A DNA stretch of 64,000 nucleotides from Oscillospiraceae bacterium (GTDB lineage Bacteria; Bacillota; Clostridia; Oscillospirales; Oscillospiraceae), in assembly GCA_022846095.1 (NCBI GenBank), contig AP025583.1, positions 1,550,001-1,614,000 on the forward strand. The letters run 5' to 3'. Each line of letters begins with the position of its first letter. Position 1 is the first letter of the stretch. Below, in pieces: positions 17,434-24,466 of this stretch. The notes below the pieces were generated by a model, which was not told where the DNA came from, did no database searches, and was given only the letters and a program-made list of their open reading frames with translations. The translations under genes and the position numbers were made by a program.

Positions 17434-18144
17434 TGGCACTCGTTCCTTTTCGTGGGGTTTTCTTTAGCATAGTACGCTCCGGGGCGAAAGGCAAGCAAAA
17501 GGTGGGGCGGGGGCCGATGTGGGCATCGGCCCGCAGTCCCTTCGCCTTTTTACCTGAACTGTGCTGAGACGGCGCGGCCCGAAAGGGCCGCGCCGTCTCA
17601 GTCCGTCGAAAAGCCAGGTTAACGAAATTTGGTGCGTAAGATACAATCATTGTTGTTGCAACTTAGGCGGAGAAGGCGAACGAACGGCGGGCGATTCGTG
17701 AATCGCCCCTACGGGCCTGGAGCAGCGGGCCGATGTGGGCATCGGCCCATACGGAAGTAGGAACGGATTGCCACGGGCCTGCGGCCCTCGCAATGACGGG
17801 AAAGGGGCATGGGAGTACGTGCGGCTTTTCAGGCACCTGTTGAACCGCAACTATATTCAAGTTTGGGCAGGTGATGTGCCGCAGGGGCGGCAGCCCTATT
17901 TACAGAAAGCAGAGGCCGAACCGAGCCCTGAGCGCGTTCAAGTCTTGCAAGTTACCTGAACCCCACCGCCGCCGGGCCCCTGGGTCCAGGGCCGAAGCCT
18001 TGGTTGTTTCTTCCCGGGGTTCTTTGCAAGCAAAGAATCCCGCCGCCGGAGGCCGGGCCTCCAAAAAGACGGATTGCCGCGTCGGCCCCGCGGGGCCTCC
18101 TCGCAATGACAGGGTGCGCCTTATCCGCCTAAGTCTCATGTAGT
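17434..18144. repeat. Gene-free interval filled with palindromic repeats
   Basis: No protein-like frame is present. Contents: palindrome D (GGGCCGATG and CATCGGCCC arms) at 17511-17532 and again at 17728-17749; a 17-bp perfect hairpin with GAAA loop at 17564-17601; module C reversed at 17640-17680; module A at 17689-17708; module B at 17765-17797; a hairpin with arms GGTTCTTTGC at about 18018-18041; and a variant of module B at 18070-18109 followed by the CCGCCTAAG core of module C. Modules A, B and C are shared with 12011-12155. Confidence 0.8.
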
Positions 18145-19185
18145 TTACAGGTATTTCTGCTCAAAGTAGTGCCGCAGGGCCTCGTTCTCCCGCAGCTCGG
18201 CCAGGGCGATTTCCGCGTGGCCCCGGGTGTAGCCATTGCCCATCATAATGTCCACATCCTTGCCGCAGCCCTCGGCCCCCAGGGTGGCCTTGGTAAAGCT
18301 GGTGGCCATAGAGAAGAAGTAGGCGGTGCCGCCGTCCCGCACGGGGAGGATGCAGCTCATCTCGCAGTTCTCGATGTTGACGCAGCAGATGGACACGTCG
18401 AACTCCCTGCCGTGGTTCACGGCCAGGACCATGTCCAGCACCTCCATGGGCTTGGTGGCGCTGGCCACCACCGCGTGGTCGCACAGGTGCATGGAGGTGA
18501 GCAGGTCGGCGTCCTCCTGGGTGAGGACCACGGCCACCACGTTGCCGATGGGGCCCACGCGCTTCATGGCCTCGTAGCACACCAGCATGCCGCTCTTGCC
18601 CGCGCCGCCCAGAATGAGCACCGAGTCGTTGGACTGCACCAGCTTGGCGGTCTGGGCGGGGGCGCCCGCCACGTCCAGCGCGGCCAGGGAGAGCTTTTCG
18701 CTGAGATCGGCGGGCAGCTTGGCGTAGATGCCGCTCTCAAACAGGATGGCCTGGCCCGCGATGTCCACCCGGTCGATGTCCTTGTGCACGGCCAGGATTT
18801 TTTCAATCTTCAGCGGGGTGAGGGAGAGGGAGACCAGGGAGGCGATCTTGTCGCCCTCCTTCAGGTCGATTTTATCCTTCAAGTCGTCGCCGATCCGGCG
18901 CACGGTGCCGATGAACATGCCGCCCGAGCCGGTGACCGGGTTCTGGAGCTTGCCGCGCTCGGCCACGATGTCCATGATCATGGCGCCGATCTTCTCCTCG
19001 TCCCCGCCGCAGGCCCGGGAGATCTGGGTGAAGGAGGCCGAGTCCACGTTGAGGGCGCTCACGTCCACCAAAATCTCGTTGGCGTACAGCTCCATGCTGT
19101 TGTCGATCTTTTTGGCCGCCTGGGTGAGCACGTCCTTGGGCTCGATGACCCGGTGGGTGCCGTACTTGTTGCCTTTCTTCTGCAT
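18145..19185 (-). CDS. kdd: L-erythro-3,5-diaminohexanoate dehydrogenase
   Basis: Enzyme of anaerobic lysine fermentation that oxidatively deaminates L-erythro-3,5-diaminohexanoate to 5-amino-3-oxohexanoate with NAD(P), 346 aa, the usual length. Family hallmarks are the N-terminal KYGTHRVIEPKDVL and KKIDNSMELYANEILVD, the catalytic-domain segment NPVTGSGGMFIGTV, and the Rossmann motif VLILGGAGKSGML near residue 175. The ATG lies 8 bases after AAAGGAG; an upstream GTG is inside the ribosome site. Other genes of the pathway (kamDE, kce, kal) are not in this window, so kdd is a stand-alone unit. A lysine riboswitch precedes it. Confidence 0.9.
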   Translation of the reverse strand: MQKKGNKYGTHRVIEPKDVLTQAAKKIDNSMELYANEILVDVSALNVDSASFTQISRACGGDEEKIGAMIMDIVAERGKLQNPVTGSGGMFIGTVRRIGDDLKDKIDLKEGDKIASLVSLSLTPLKIEKILAVHKDIDRVDIAGQAILFESGIYAKLPADLSEKLSLAALDVAGAPAQTAKLVQSNDSVLILGGAGKSGMLVCYEAMKRVGPIGNVVAVVLTQEDADLLTSMHLCDHAVVASATKPMEVLDMVLAVNHGREFDVSICCVNIENCEMSCILPVRDGGTAYFFSMATSFTKATLGAEGCGKDVDIMMGNGYTRGHAEIALAELRENEALRHYFEQKYL

Positions 19186-19237
19186 GATAACCACTCCTTT
19201 AATTCATGACTGCGGGCCCCAGGAAGGACCCTTTCAG

Positions 19238-19447
19238 GAAAAAGAAGCGCCATTTATGCCCCGGCGCGCAGGGCATAAATAGCGCTTCATGGCTTACCAT
19301 GACAGGTCGCGGACACTAAGACCGCGGCCCAGACAGCCGGCGGGGCACCCCCAGCTCTCTTCGGCGGGAAAACTATTCACGGTCGCCTCGGGTGCGCCCA
19401 CCCTTGCCATCGGCCCGCTACCGGATCTCCCGCGCCTCTATTTACAG
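19238..19447 (-). promoter_or_regulatory. Lysine riboswitch with terminator, predicted ON switch
   Basis: Read on the minus strand, the leader has the lysine-riboswitch landmarks: ATAGAGGCGCG at the 5' start of the core, GCCGAAG, GCTGGGGGTGC, and CCTGTCATGG with the P5 hairpin CATGG-TAAG-CCATG. P1 pairs TGTAAATAG (19446-19438) with CTATTTATG (19282-19274). The 5' arm of the terminator (19287-19271) contains that same P1 3' strand; its 3' arm is 19261-19245, with one G-U pair, followed by TCTTTTTCC. P1 and terminator cannot form together, so lysine binding should prevent termination and switch kdd on. Confidence 0.88.
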
Positions 19448-19452
19448 ATTTG

Positions 19453-19481
19453 ATTATAATGCCAGATTTTTAACCGGTCAA
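19453..19481 (-). promoter_or_regulatory. Promoter of kdd and its riboswitch
   Basis: On the minus strand TTGACC (19481-19476) and a perfect TATAAT (19458-19453), 17 bases apart. The predicted start at about 19446 coincides with the first base of riboswitch helix P1. Confidence 0.8.
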
Positions 19482-19542
19482 GGGGGAAACCGATAATTTT
19501 ACCAAAATTCCTGCAACTAAAATTGCCGGTATAGAAATGAGA

Positions 19543-21153
19543 CTACGCCCCGTCCCCGCCGTGGCCGGAAAAGCGGTACAGGTTGAGGGCCAGTTCCAGC
19601 CGGAAGCGCTCGGCAGGCACGTGCACATCCAACCCGGTGACCTCCCGGATGCTCTTGATGCGGTAGACCACCGTGTTGTAGTGGGCGAACATCTCCTCGC
19701 TGATGCGCTTGAGGTTGCCGAAATTGCGGAAATAGCTCTCCAGGGTGTTCAAAAGCTCGGCGCTGCGGGGCTGGCCGGGGTCCAGCAGGGCGCCCAGGGT
19801 CTCGTGGACGAAGGCGTCGATCTCCCGCTCCGGGTCGCTGGAGTAGACCAGGCGCAGCAGGCCCAGATCGTCGAAGCAGTAAAGCCCGCAGCCCCGGGCC
19901 GCGGCGGCCTTGAGGGCGGTGCGGGCCTCCCGGTCGCTCTGCACCAGGCCGGGGATGTCCGCGTGGGGGCGGCCGCACCCGGCGGTGATGCGCAGGGCGG
20001 GGTACTCGCCGTTGAGCTTTTCGGCCAGCCGGGGAAAATGTCCCGCCACGGCGGCGAAGCCGTGGTTGTCCAGGGGGCTGCTGAGGATGAGCAGGTACTC
20101 CTCCGCCGTGCGCACGATGCGGGTGGACAGGCCCAGGTTGGTCAGCGTGGACTTGATCTCGTTGGACAACAGGGTGCGCTGGAACACCCCGGCGTATTTG
20201 TTCCCGGCGTCCCGCCGCTCGGTCAGGTGGGCGCGGACGATCAGGTGGTTCTGGCTCAGATCCAGGCCGAAGCTCTCCGCCCGGGCCCGCTCCCGGGCCT
20301 CGTCCACCAGGTGGTCGGACAGCAGGTGGAGGATGAAGTCGTTGAAGTGCTGGTCCCCGCTCTCCCGCACGGTGCGCTCCCGGGAGATCTCCAGCGGGAT
20401 GGTCTGGAGCACCTGGGACATGATGCCCTCGTCCTGCTCGGCCAGGGGGCGGTCCACGTCGTAGATGTAGAGGAAGCCGAAGGAGTGGCCCCCCACCTCC
20501 AGCACGTGCATCTGGGCCCCGGCGATGATGGCGCTGTTGATTTCGTCCGGGGAGTGGTCGGCGAAGCGGGCGGCGTCCGAATCGGTGAGGCTGAGCGCCC
20601 GGCGGTCGTTGATGCTGTCCAGGATCAGCACGCTGCCGCCGGTCAGGTCGGACACCATGCTGGCGATTTCCTCCAGCCCGGCCCCCTCCACGATGGTGCG
20701 GGTGAGCATCTCGTTGACCGTGATGGTGCTGCGCAGCAGCGCGGTCTGGCGCTTGAGCAGCTCGTCCGAGACGGCCTTGGTGATGTCGGAGAAGCGCACC
20801 CCCATGGGCAGCTCCACCAGGGGCAGGCCCAGCGCGTCGGCCTGCCGGGCCATGGACGGGGGTATGGCGATGTACTGGGGCTTGACGCACAGGCCGGACA
20901 GGCCCTTGCCCGCCAGCACGGGGATAAAACCGTCCAGGGCCTCCGGGTCCCCGTGGATGGCGTAGCAGTTGGTGACCATCAGCTCCCCGGCGGACAGCCA
21001 GCGGTAGTACTCCGGCGTGTCGCTCAGGTTGATTCCGGTCACCGGGCGCTCCAGTCCGGCGCGTCCGCCCAGCACGCGGCTGCCCCGGAAAACGGGCAGG
21101 CTCAACAGCTCGGAGAGCGAGGGATGGAAGGAAAGATCGATGCTTCGGGCCAT
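19543..21153 (-). CDS. PucR-family transcription regulator
   Basis: A 536-aa regulator with the N-terminal purine-catabolism PucR domain (LSELLSLPVFRGSRVLGG, GELMVTNCYAIHGDP), a middle CdaR/GGDEF-like region, and the C-terminal PucR helix-turn-helix (TLESYFRNFGNLKRISEEMF, HYNTVVYRIKSIREVTG). Such proteins control purine, allantoin or related nitrogen-compound genes. It is divergent from the operon that starts at 21357, the usual place for its regulator. The ATG follows ACAAAGGAGG. An inverted repeat between the two genes (21210-21242) is a candidate binding site. Confidence 0.9.
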   Translation of the reverse strand: MARSIDLSFHPSLSELLSLPVFRGSRVLGGRAGLERPVTGINLSDTPEYYRWLSAGELMVTNCYAIHGDPEALDGFIPVLAGKGLSGLCVKPQYIAIPPSMARQADALGLPLVELPMGVRFSDITKAVSDELLKRQTALLRSTITVNEMLTRTIVEGAGLEEIASMVSDLTGGSVLILDSINDRRALSLTDSDAARFADHSPDEINSAIIAGAQMHVLEVGGHSFGFLYIYDVDRPLAEQDEGIMSQVLQTIPLEISRERTVRESGDQHFNDFILHLLSDHLVDEARERARAESFGLDLSQNHLIVRAHLTERRDAGNKYAGVFQRTLLSNEIKSTLTNLGLSTRIVRTAEEYLLILSSPLDNHGFAAVAGHFPRLAEKLNGEYPALRITAGCGRPHADIPGLVQSDREARTALKAAAARGCGLYCFDDLGLLRLVYSSDPEREIDAFVHETLGALLDPGQPRSAELLNTLESYFRNFGNLKRISEEMFAHYNTVVYRIKSIREVTGLDVHVPAERFRLELALNLYRFSGHGGDGA

Positions 21154-21178
21154 CAGTTACGCCACCTCCTTTGTACCT

Positions 21179-21184
21179 ATTATA
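21179..21184 (-). promoter_or_regulatory. -10 box of the PucR-type gene
   Basis: Minus-strand TATAAT 26 bases before the start codon; the -35 position (ACTCTG) is poor, and the candidate operator lies just upstream of it, which would allow autoregulation. Confidence 0.45.
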
Positions 21185-21209
21185 AGCCTAGCATTTTATG
21201 GCAGAGTAG

Positions 21210-21242
21210 ATCAACAAACAGTATAGGAGAAACTTTGTGGAT
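21210..21242. promoter_or_regulatory. Candidate operator between PucR gene and catabolic operon
   Basis: ATCAACAAA (21210-21218) and TTTGTGGAT (21234-21242) form an inverted repeat with 8 of 9 positions complementary, half-site centres 24 bases apart. It lies between the two divergent genes and upstream of a TATAAT (21274-21279) that has no good -35, as expected for an activator-dependent promoter. Confidence 0.5.
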
Positions 21243-21273
21243 AGTCAACATGGAAGCTGCGTATTTTTACATA

Positions 21274-21279
21274 TATAAT
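21274..21279 (+). promoter_or_regulatory. -10 box of the catabolic operon
   Basis: A perfect TATAAT 78 bases before the first gene; the hexamer 17 bases upstream (TGGAAG) does not resemble a -35, which suggests dependence on an activator. Confidence 0.45.
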
Positions 21280-21356
21280 GTGAAATGTAGACAAGGGAAA
21301 ACGCGGAAACCGTACGAGATAGGACACATCACACGGATAAAAGGAGGAAATCTAGA

Positions 21357-22016
21357 ATGGCGATTATCGACAAAATGGAAGCTCAGCTGCGTCCCCCCAC
21401 CATTGGAATGAAGCCCTACGAGGCCAAGGTCATCCCCCTGACCACCGGCGAGGATATGCTGGTGCGCGAGGCGCGGTGGGAGGAAATTCCCCTGCTGATG
21501 GAGTGCATGGAGCCGTTGATGAAGCAGCCCAAGGATTTCTATGACATCGTCGCCTCCCGCATCTATGCCGAGCTGCTGGGTATGCTGCGCTACCGTGTGC
21601 GTGACGAGTACCTGTTCGTCGGCGCGGTGGACGGCGAGATCGCCGGCATCGTGAACGGCCGGCTGGTGAACGAGAAGGTGGGCATGAGCTACCACACCAT
21701 CACCCTGAAGCGCGGCGCGCGCGTTGGCGCGCACCTGTTCGCGGCGAAGATGGAGTACCACCTGGACGTGATGAACCAGGACGAGGTGTGGATTGTGGCC
21801 GAGAGCCCCAACGGCTTCAAGCGCTGGATGATCGAGTACGAGCTGGAGTCCCGCCCCGACTGCCCCCACGAGCTGGGCGGCGTGCCCACCTACGTGCTGA
21901 CCCGCGCGCTGTGGGAGAAGCACAAGGCCAACAAGTGCGCCGGCATCCGTCCCGCCTTCGAGGACGTGATCGAGGCCAACAAGATCCTGCATAAGCCCGC
22001 GAAGATCAGCGTTTAG
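21357..22016 (+). CDS. GNAT-like protein, first gene of the PucR-linked operon
   Basis: A 219-aa soluble protein with a strong AAAAGGAGG site. The order of segments (MLVREARWEEIPLLMECMEP, YLFVGAVDGEIAGIVNGRL, a long central strand and helix, VWIVAESPNGFKRWMIEYEL) resembles the N-acetyltransferase fold: a start strand, the AVDGEIAG strand typical of the fold, and a later strand followed by a helix. The usual acetyl-CoA loop QxxGxG/A is not obvious (KRGARVGAHLFAAKM may replace it). I would call it GNAT-like with unknown substrate. It lies 30 bases before the thiolase-like gene and must be co-transcribed. Confidence 0.6.
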   Translation: MAIIDKMEAQLRPPTIGMKPYEAKVIPLTTGEDMLVREARWEEIPLLMECMEPLMKQPKDFYDIVASRIYAELLGMLRYRVRDEYLFVGAVDGEIAGIVNGRLVNEKVGMSYHTITLKRGARVGAHLFAAKMEYHLDVMNQDEVWIVAESPNGFKRWMIEYELESRPDCPHELGGVPTYVLTRALWEKHKANKCAGIRPAFEDVIEANKILHKPAKISV

Positions 22017-22046
22017 GCGCGTGAGCGCAGAAAGGATGGTGCCCTA

Positions 22047-23243
22047 ATGCGAGAAGTAGGAATCGTCGGCGTGGGCCACACCAAATTCGGAAAATCGGAT
22101 GTCTCCTTCCTGGATATGCTCACCCAGGCCGCCCTGGAGGCGATGGACGACGCGGGAGCCGGCACCGGCAATAAGAACGTCATCGACCAGGTGTTCGTGG
22201 CCTCCATGGGCGCCGGGATGCTCAACCGCATCAGCGGCTCGGCCTCCGCCCTGGTGGATACCCTGAATATCCGCCCCGCCATGGCCGAGTGCGTGGAGAA
22301 CGGCCCGGCTTCGGGCGCCTCCGCCATCAAGCTGGGCTATATGGCCATCGCCTCCGGCCTGTGCGACTGCGTGCTGGTGGTGGGCGGCGAGATGATGCGG
22401 GTGGTGTCCGGCTGGGAGGCCACCGACTTCGTGGCCACCATGCTCCACCCCACGGGCGAGTACCCCTACGGCCTGACCCTGCCCTCCTTCGCGGGCCTGT
22501 TCACCCGCCTTTGCATGGAGAAGTACGGGGTGGAGAGCCGGGATCTGTCCATCATCTCGGTGAAAAACCACGAGAACGCCTGCCACAACCCCTGCGCCCA
22601 CATCCAGCGCCACGTGAAGCTGGAGCGCATCAGCGACCCCCGGTACGTGGACGCCACCAGCCCCATGGTGGCCGACCCCCTGCGGCAGTTCGATATGTGC
22701 CCCGTGTCCGACGGCGCGGCGGCGGTGCTGCTGGTGGCCAAGGATAAGCAGGAGGAGCTGGGCTTCGGGCACAAGACCTTCGCCCGCATCGCCGGTATCG
22801 CCTCCGCCACCGACACCCACTACGTGGCCGACCGGGCGGTGCCCACCGACCTGCTGGCCGTGCGCACGGCCGCCCAGAAGGCGTACAAGATGGCCGGGAT
22901 GGGCCCGGAGGACATTGACTGCGCCGAGCTGCACGACGCCTTCCTCATCCTTGAGATTGTGGAGAGCGAGGAGGCGGGGCTCTTCCCGCGGGGCGAGGGC
23001 CATCTGGCCGCCCGCCGGGGGGACACCGCCATCGGCGGCAAGCTGCCCATCAATACATCCGGCGGCCTGAAGGCCAAGGGCCACCCTCTGGGCGCCACGG
23101 GCGTGTCCCAGGTGGTGGAGCTGGTGCGCCAGGTCCGCGGCGAGGCGGAGGGGCGCCAGGTCGAGGGCGCCAAGACCGGCCTTGCGGTCAACTTCGGCGG
23201 CTTCGGCAACAACGTGGTCGCCACCATCATCACGACGAAGTAA
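22047..23243 (+). CDS. Thiolase-family protein lacking the usual nucleophile
   Basis: A 398-aa protein of the SCP2/archaeal thiolase branch that pairs with DUF35 proteins. It has the N-terminal VGIVGVGHTKFGKSD, the HDAF motif (ELHDAFLILEIVE) and the C-terminal GHPLGATG loop with glycine-rich ending. At the position of the reactive cysteine (usually A-C-x-S-G near residue 87) it reads ECVENGPASGASA: proline stands in place of cysteine. C82, five residues earlier, is the nearest cysteine. It may therefore not form an acyl-enzyme in the classical way. The DUF35 partner follows after 13 bases. Confidence 0.85.
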   Translation: MREVGIVGVGHTKFGKSDVSFLDMLTQAALEAMDDAGAGTGNKNVIDQVFVASMGAGMLNRISGSASALVDTLNIRPAMAECVENGPASGASAIKLGYMAIASGLCDCVLVVGGEMMRVVSGWEATDFVATMLHPTGEYPYGLTLPSFAGLFTRLCMEKYGVESRDLSIISVKNHENACHNPCAHIQRHVKLERISDPRYVDATSPMVADPLRQFDMCPVSDGAAAVLLVAKDKQEELGFGHKTFARIAGIASATDTHYVADRAVPTDLLAVRTAAQKAYKMAGMGPEDIDCAELHDAFLILEIVESEEAGLFPRGEGHLAARRGDTAIGGKLPINTSGGLKAKGHPLGATGVSQVVELVRQVRGEAEGRQVEGAKTGLAVNFGGFGNNVVATIITTK

Positions 23244-23256
23244 GGAGGGGTCTGGA

Positions 23257-23601
23257 ATGGAAGAGATGTACGCCTATAAGTGCGACAAATGCGGGAAGCT
23301 CCACCACCCCCGCTACGCGGTCTGCCAGAACCCCGACTGTGACGGCCGCTCCTTTACGGAAGAGCCGCTGAACGGCCACTGCAAGCTGCTGACCTGGACG
23401 CGGGTGTTCAACCTGCCGGAGGGCTACATGTGCGCGTGGCTGAACTTCGGCATCGTGCAGTTTGACAACGGCGTGACCGCCGTGGGGCAGATCGGCTTCG
23501 ACGAGCCCCCGGAGATCGGCATGGACCTGGTCTCCACCGTGGGGATCGTGAAGGAGGCCGTGGGCAAGGACTGCTACGGCTTCATCTTCCAGAAACCCTG
23601 A
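23257..23601 (+). CDS. DUF35 OB-fold protein with zinc ribbon, thiolase partner
   Basis: A 114-aa protein with an N-terminal rubredoxin-like zinc ribbon (CDKCGKLHHPRYAVCQNPDC: two CxxC-like pairs) and a C-terminal OB-fold (LLTWTRVFNLPEGYM, AWLNFGIVQFDNGVTAVGQIG). DUF35 proteins bind thiolases and hold the CoA ligand in acyl-transfer complexes. The ATG follows AAGGAGGGG; longer frames extend into the thiolase gene in another frame. Gene order thiolase-DUF35 supports a stable complex of the two products. Confidence 0.88.
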   Translation: MEEMYAYKCDKCGKLHHPRYAVCQNPDCDGRSFTEEPLNGHCKLLTWTRVFNLPEGYMCAWLNFGIVQFDNGVTAVGQIGFDEPPEIGMDLVSTVGIVKEAVGKDCYGFIFQKP

Positions 23602-23605
23602 CGCC

Positions 23606-24466
23606 GTGACGGGCGCGGGCGCGGTCCGGGGAGAACGGATTTGCGGGGCGTTCCTGGCGGCGCTGGACGGGCGCGAAGTCCCCGTGAAGCTCCACTCCCG
23701 CTTCCGGGGTGCGGCCAACCTGTCCACGCCGCTGGGCCTGTTCACCCTGCTCTCGCCGGGTAAATGCCTGCAGCCCTACGCGGTGCGGCTGAAAGAGGAT
23801 ATGAATTTCAGTTCCCTGGAGCCGGGCGCGCTGACGCTCGGCCCCGGGGGGCTGTCCAGGGACGGCGCGCTTGCGGTGAGTTTTGCGGGCGCGCCCGCCG
23901 TGGATCTCCACCTGCCGCCCGGACCGGCCCCCCGGCCGGAGATGGCCCAGGCCGTGCGGCGGTTTTTGGCCTGCGGCCCCGACGAGGGCCTCTCCCGGCT
24001 GGCCCTGGGCAGGACGGACGGCCCCTACGCCGAGCTGCTGGCCCCCCGGCTGGAGATCCTGCGCCGGGCGGTGCGGGCGGGGGACGCGGCGGCGGCGGCC
24101 CGGGCGGCCGGGCGCATGGCGGGCTGCGGGCCGGGCCTGACCCCCTCTTCGGACGATCTGATCTGCGGTTACATCTCCCTGCGGCCGGCCCACGACACGT
24201 GGGAGGCAATGGCCACTGCAATCGCGGAGGCTGCGGCCGCGGGGACCAACGACATCAGCGCCGCCCTGCTCACCCGGGCGGGGGAGGGCTGCTTCTCCGA
24301 GGACGTGCTCTGCCTCCTGGCCTGCCTGCGCGGGGGGGCGGAGGGCGCCGAGCTGACGGCCGCCCTGCTGCGGGTGGCCAGCTTCGGCAGCAGCTCGGGC
24401 TACGATTTCCTCACGGGCGTGTATTTCGGCGTCCTGGACGCTTGCCATAGGAGGGATACGCATTGA
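23606..24466 (+). CDS. allH: DUF2877 protein, oxamate carbamoyltransferase subunit AllH-like
   Basis: A 286-aa protein of the DUF2877 (YlbF/AllH) family. Known family members form, with AllF and AllG, the oxamate carbamoyltransferase of allantoin breakdown, which phosphorolyses oxalurate to oxamate and carbamoyl phosphate. Segments typical of the family are GRMAGCGPGLTPSSDDLICGY and TNDISAALLTRAGEGCFSE. The start is a GTG 4 bases after the DUF35 stop with no clear ribosome site, so translation is probably coupled. Its stop codon overlaps the allF start. Confidence 0.8.
   Translation: MTGAGAVRGERICGAFLAALDGREVPVKLHSRFRGAANLSTPLGLFTLLSPGKCLQPYAVRLKEDMNFSSLEPGALTLGPGGLSRDGALAVSFAGAPAVDLHLPPGPAPRPEMAQAVRRFLACGPDEGLSRLALGRTDGPYAELLAPRLEILRRAVRAGDAAAAARAAGRMAGCGPGLTPSSDDLICGYISLRPAHDTWEAMATAIAEAAAAGTNDISAALLTRAGEGCFSEDVLCLLACLRGGAEGAELTAALLRVASFGSSSGYDFLTGVYFGVLDACHRRDTH

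Noticed and set aside
17644-18143. Several short frames on both strands
   Set aside because: They are translations of the palindromic repeat modules, lack ribosome sites, and the same peptide fragments recur wherever the modules occur.
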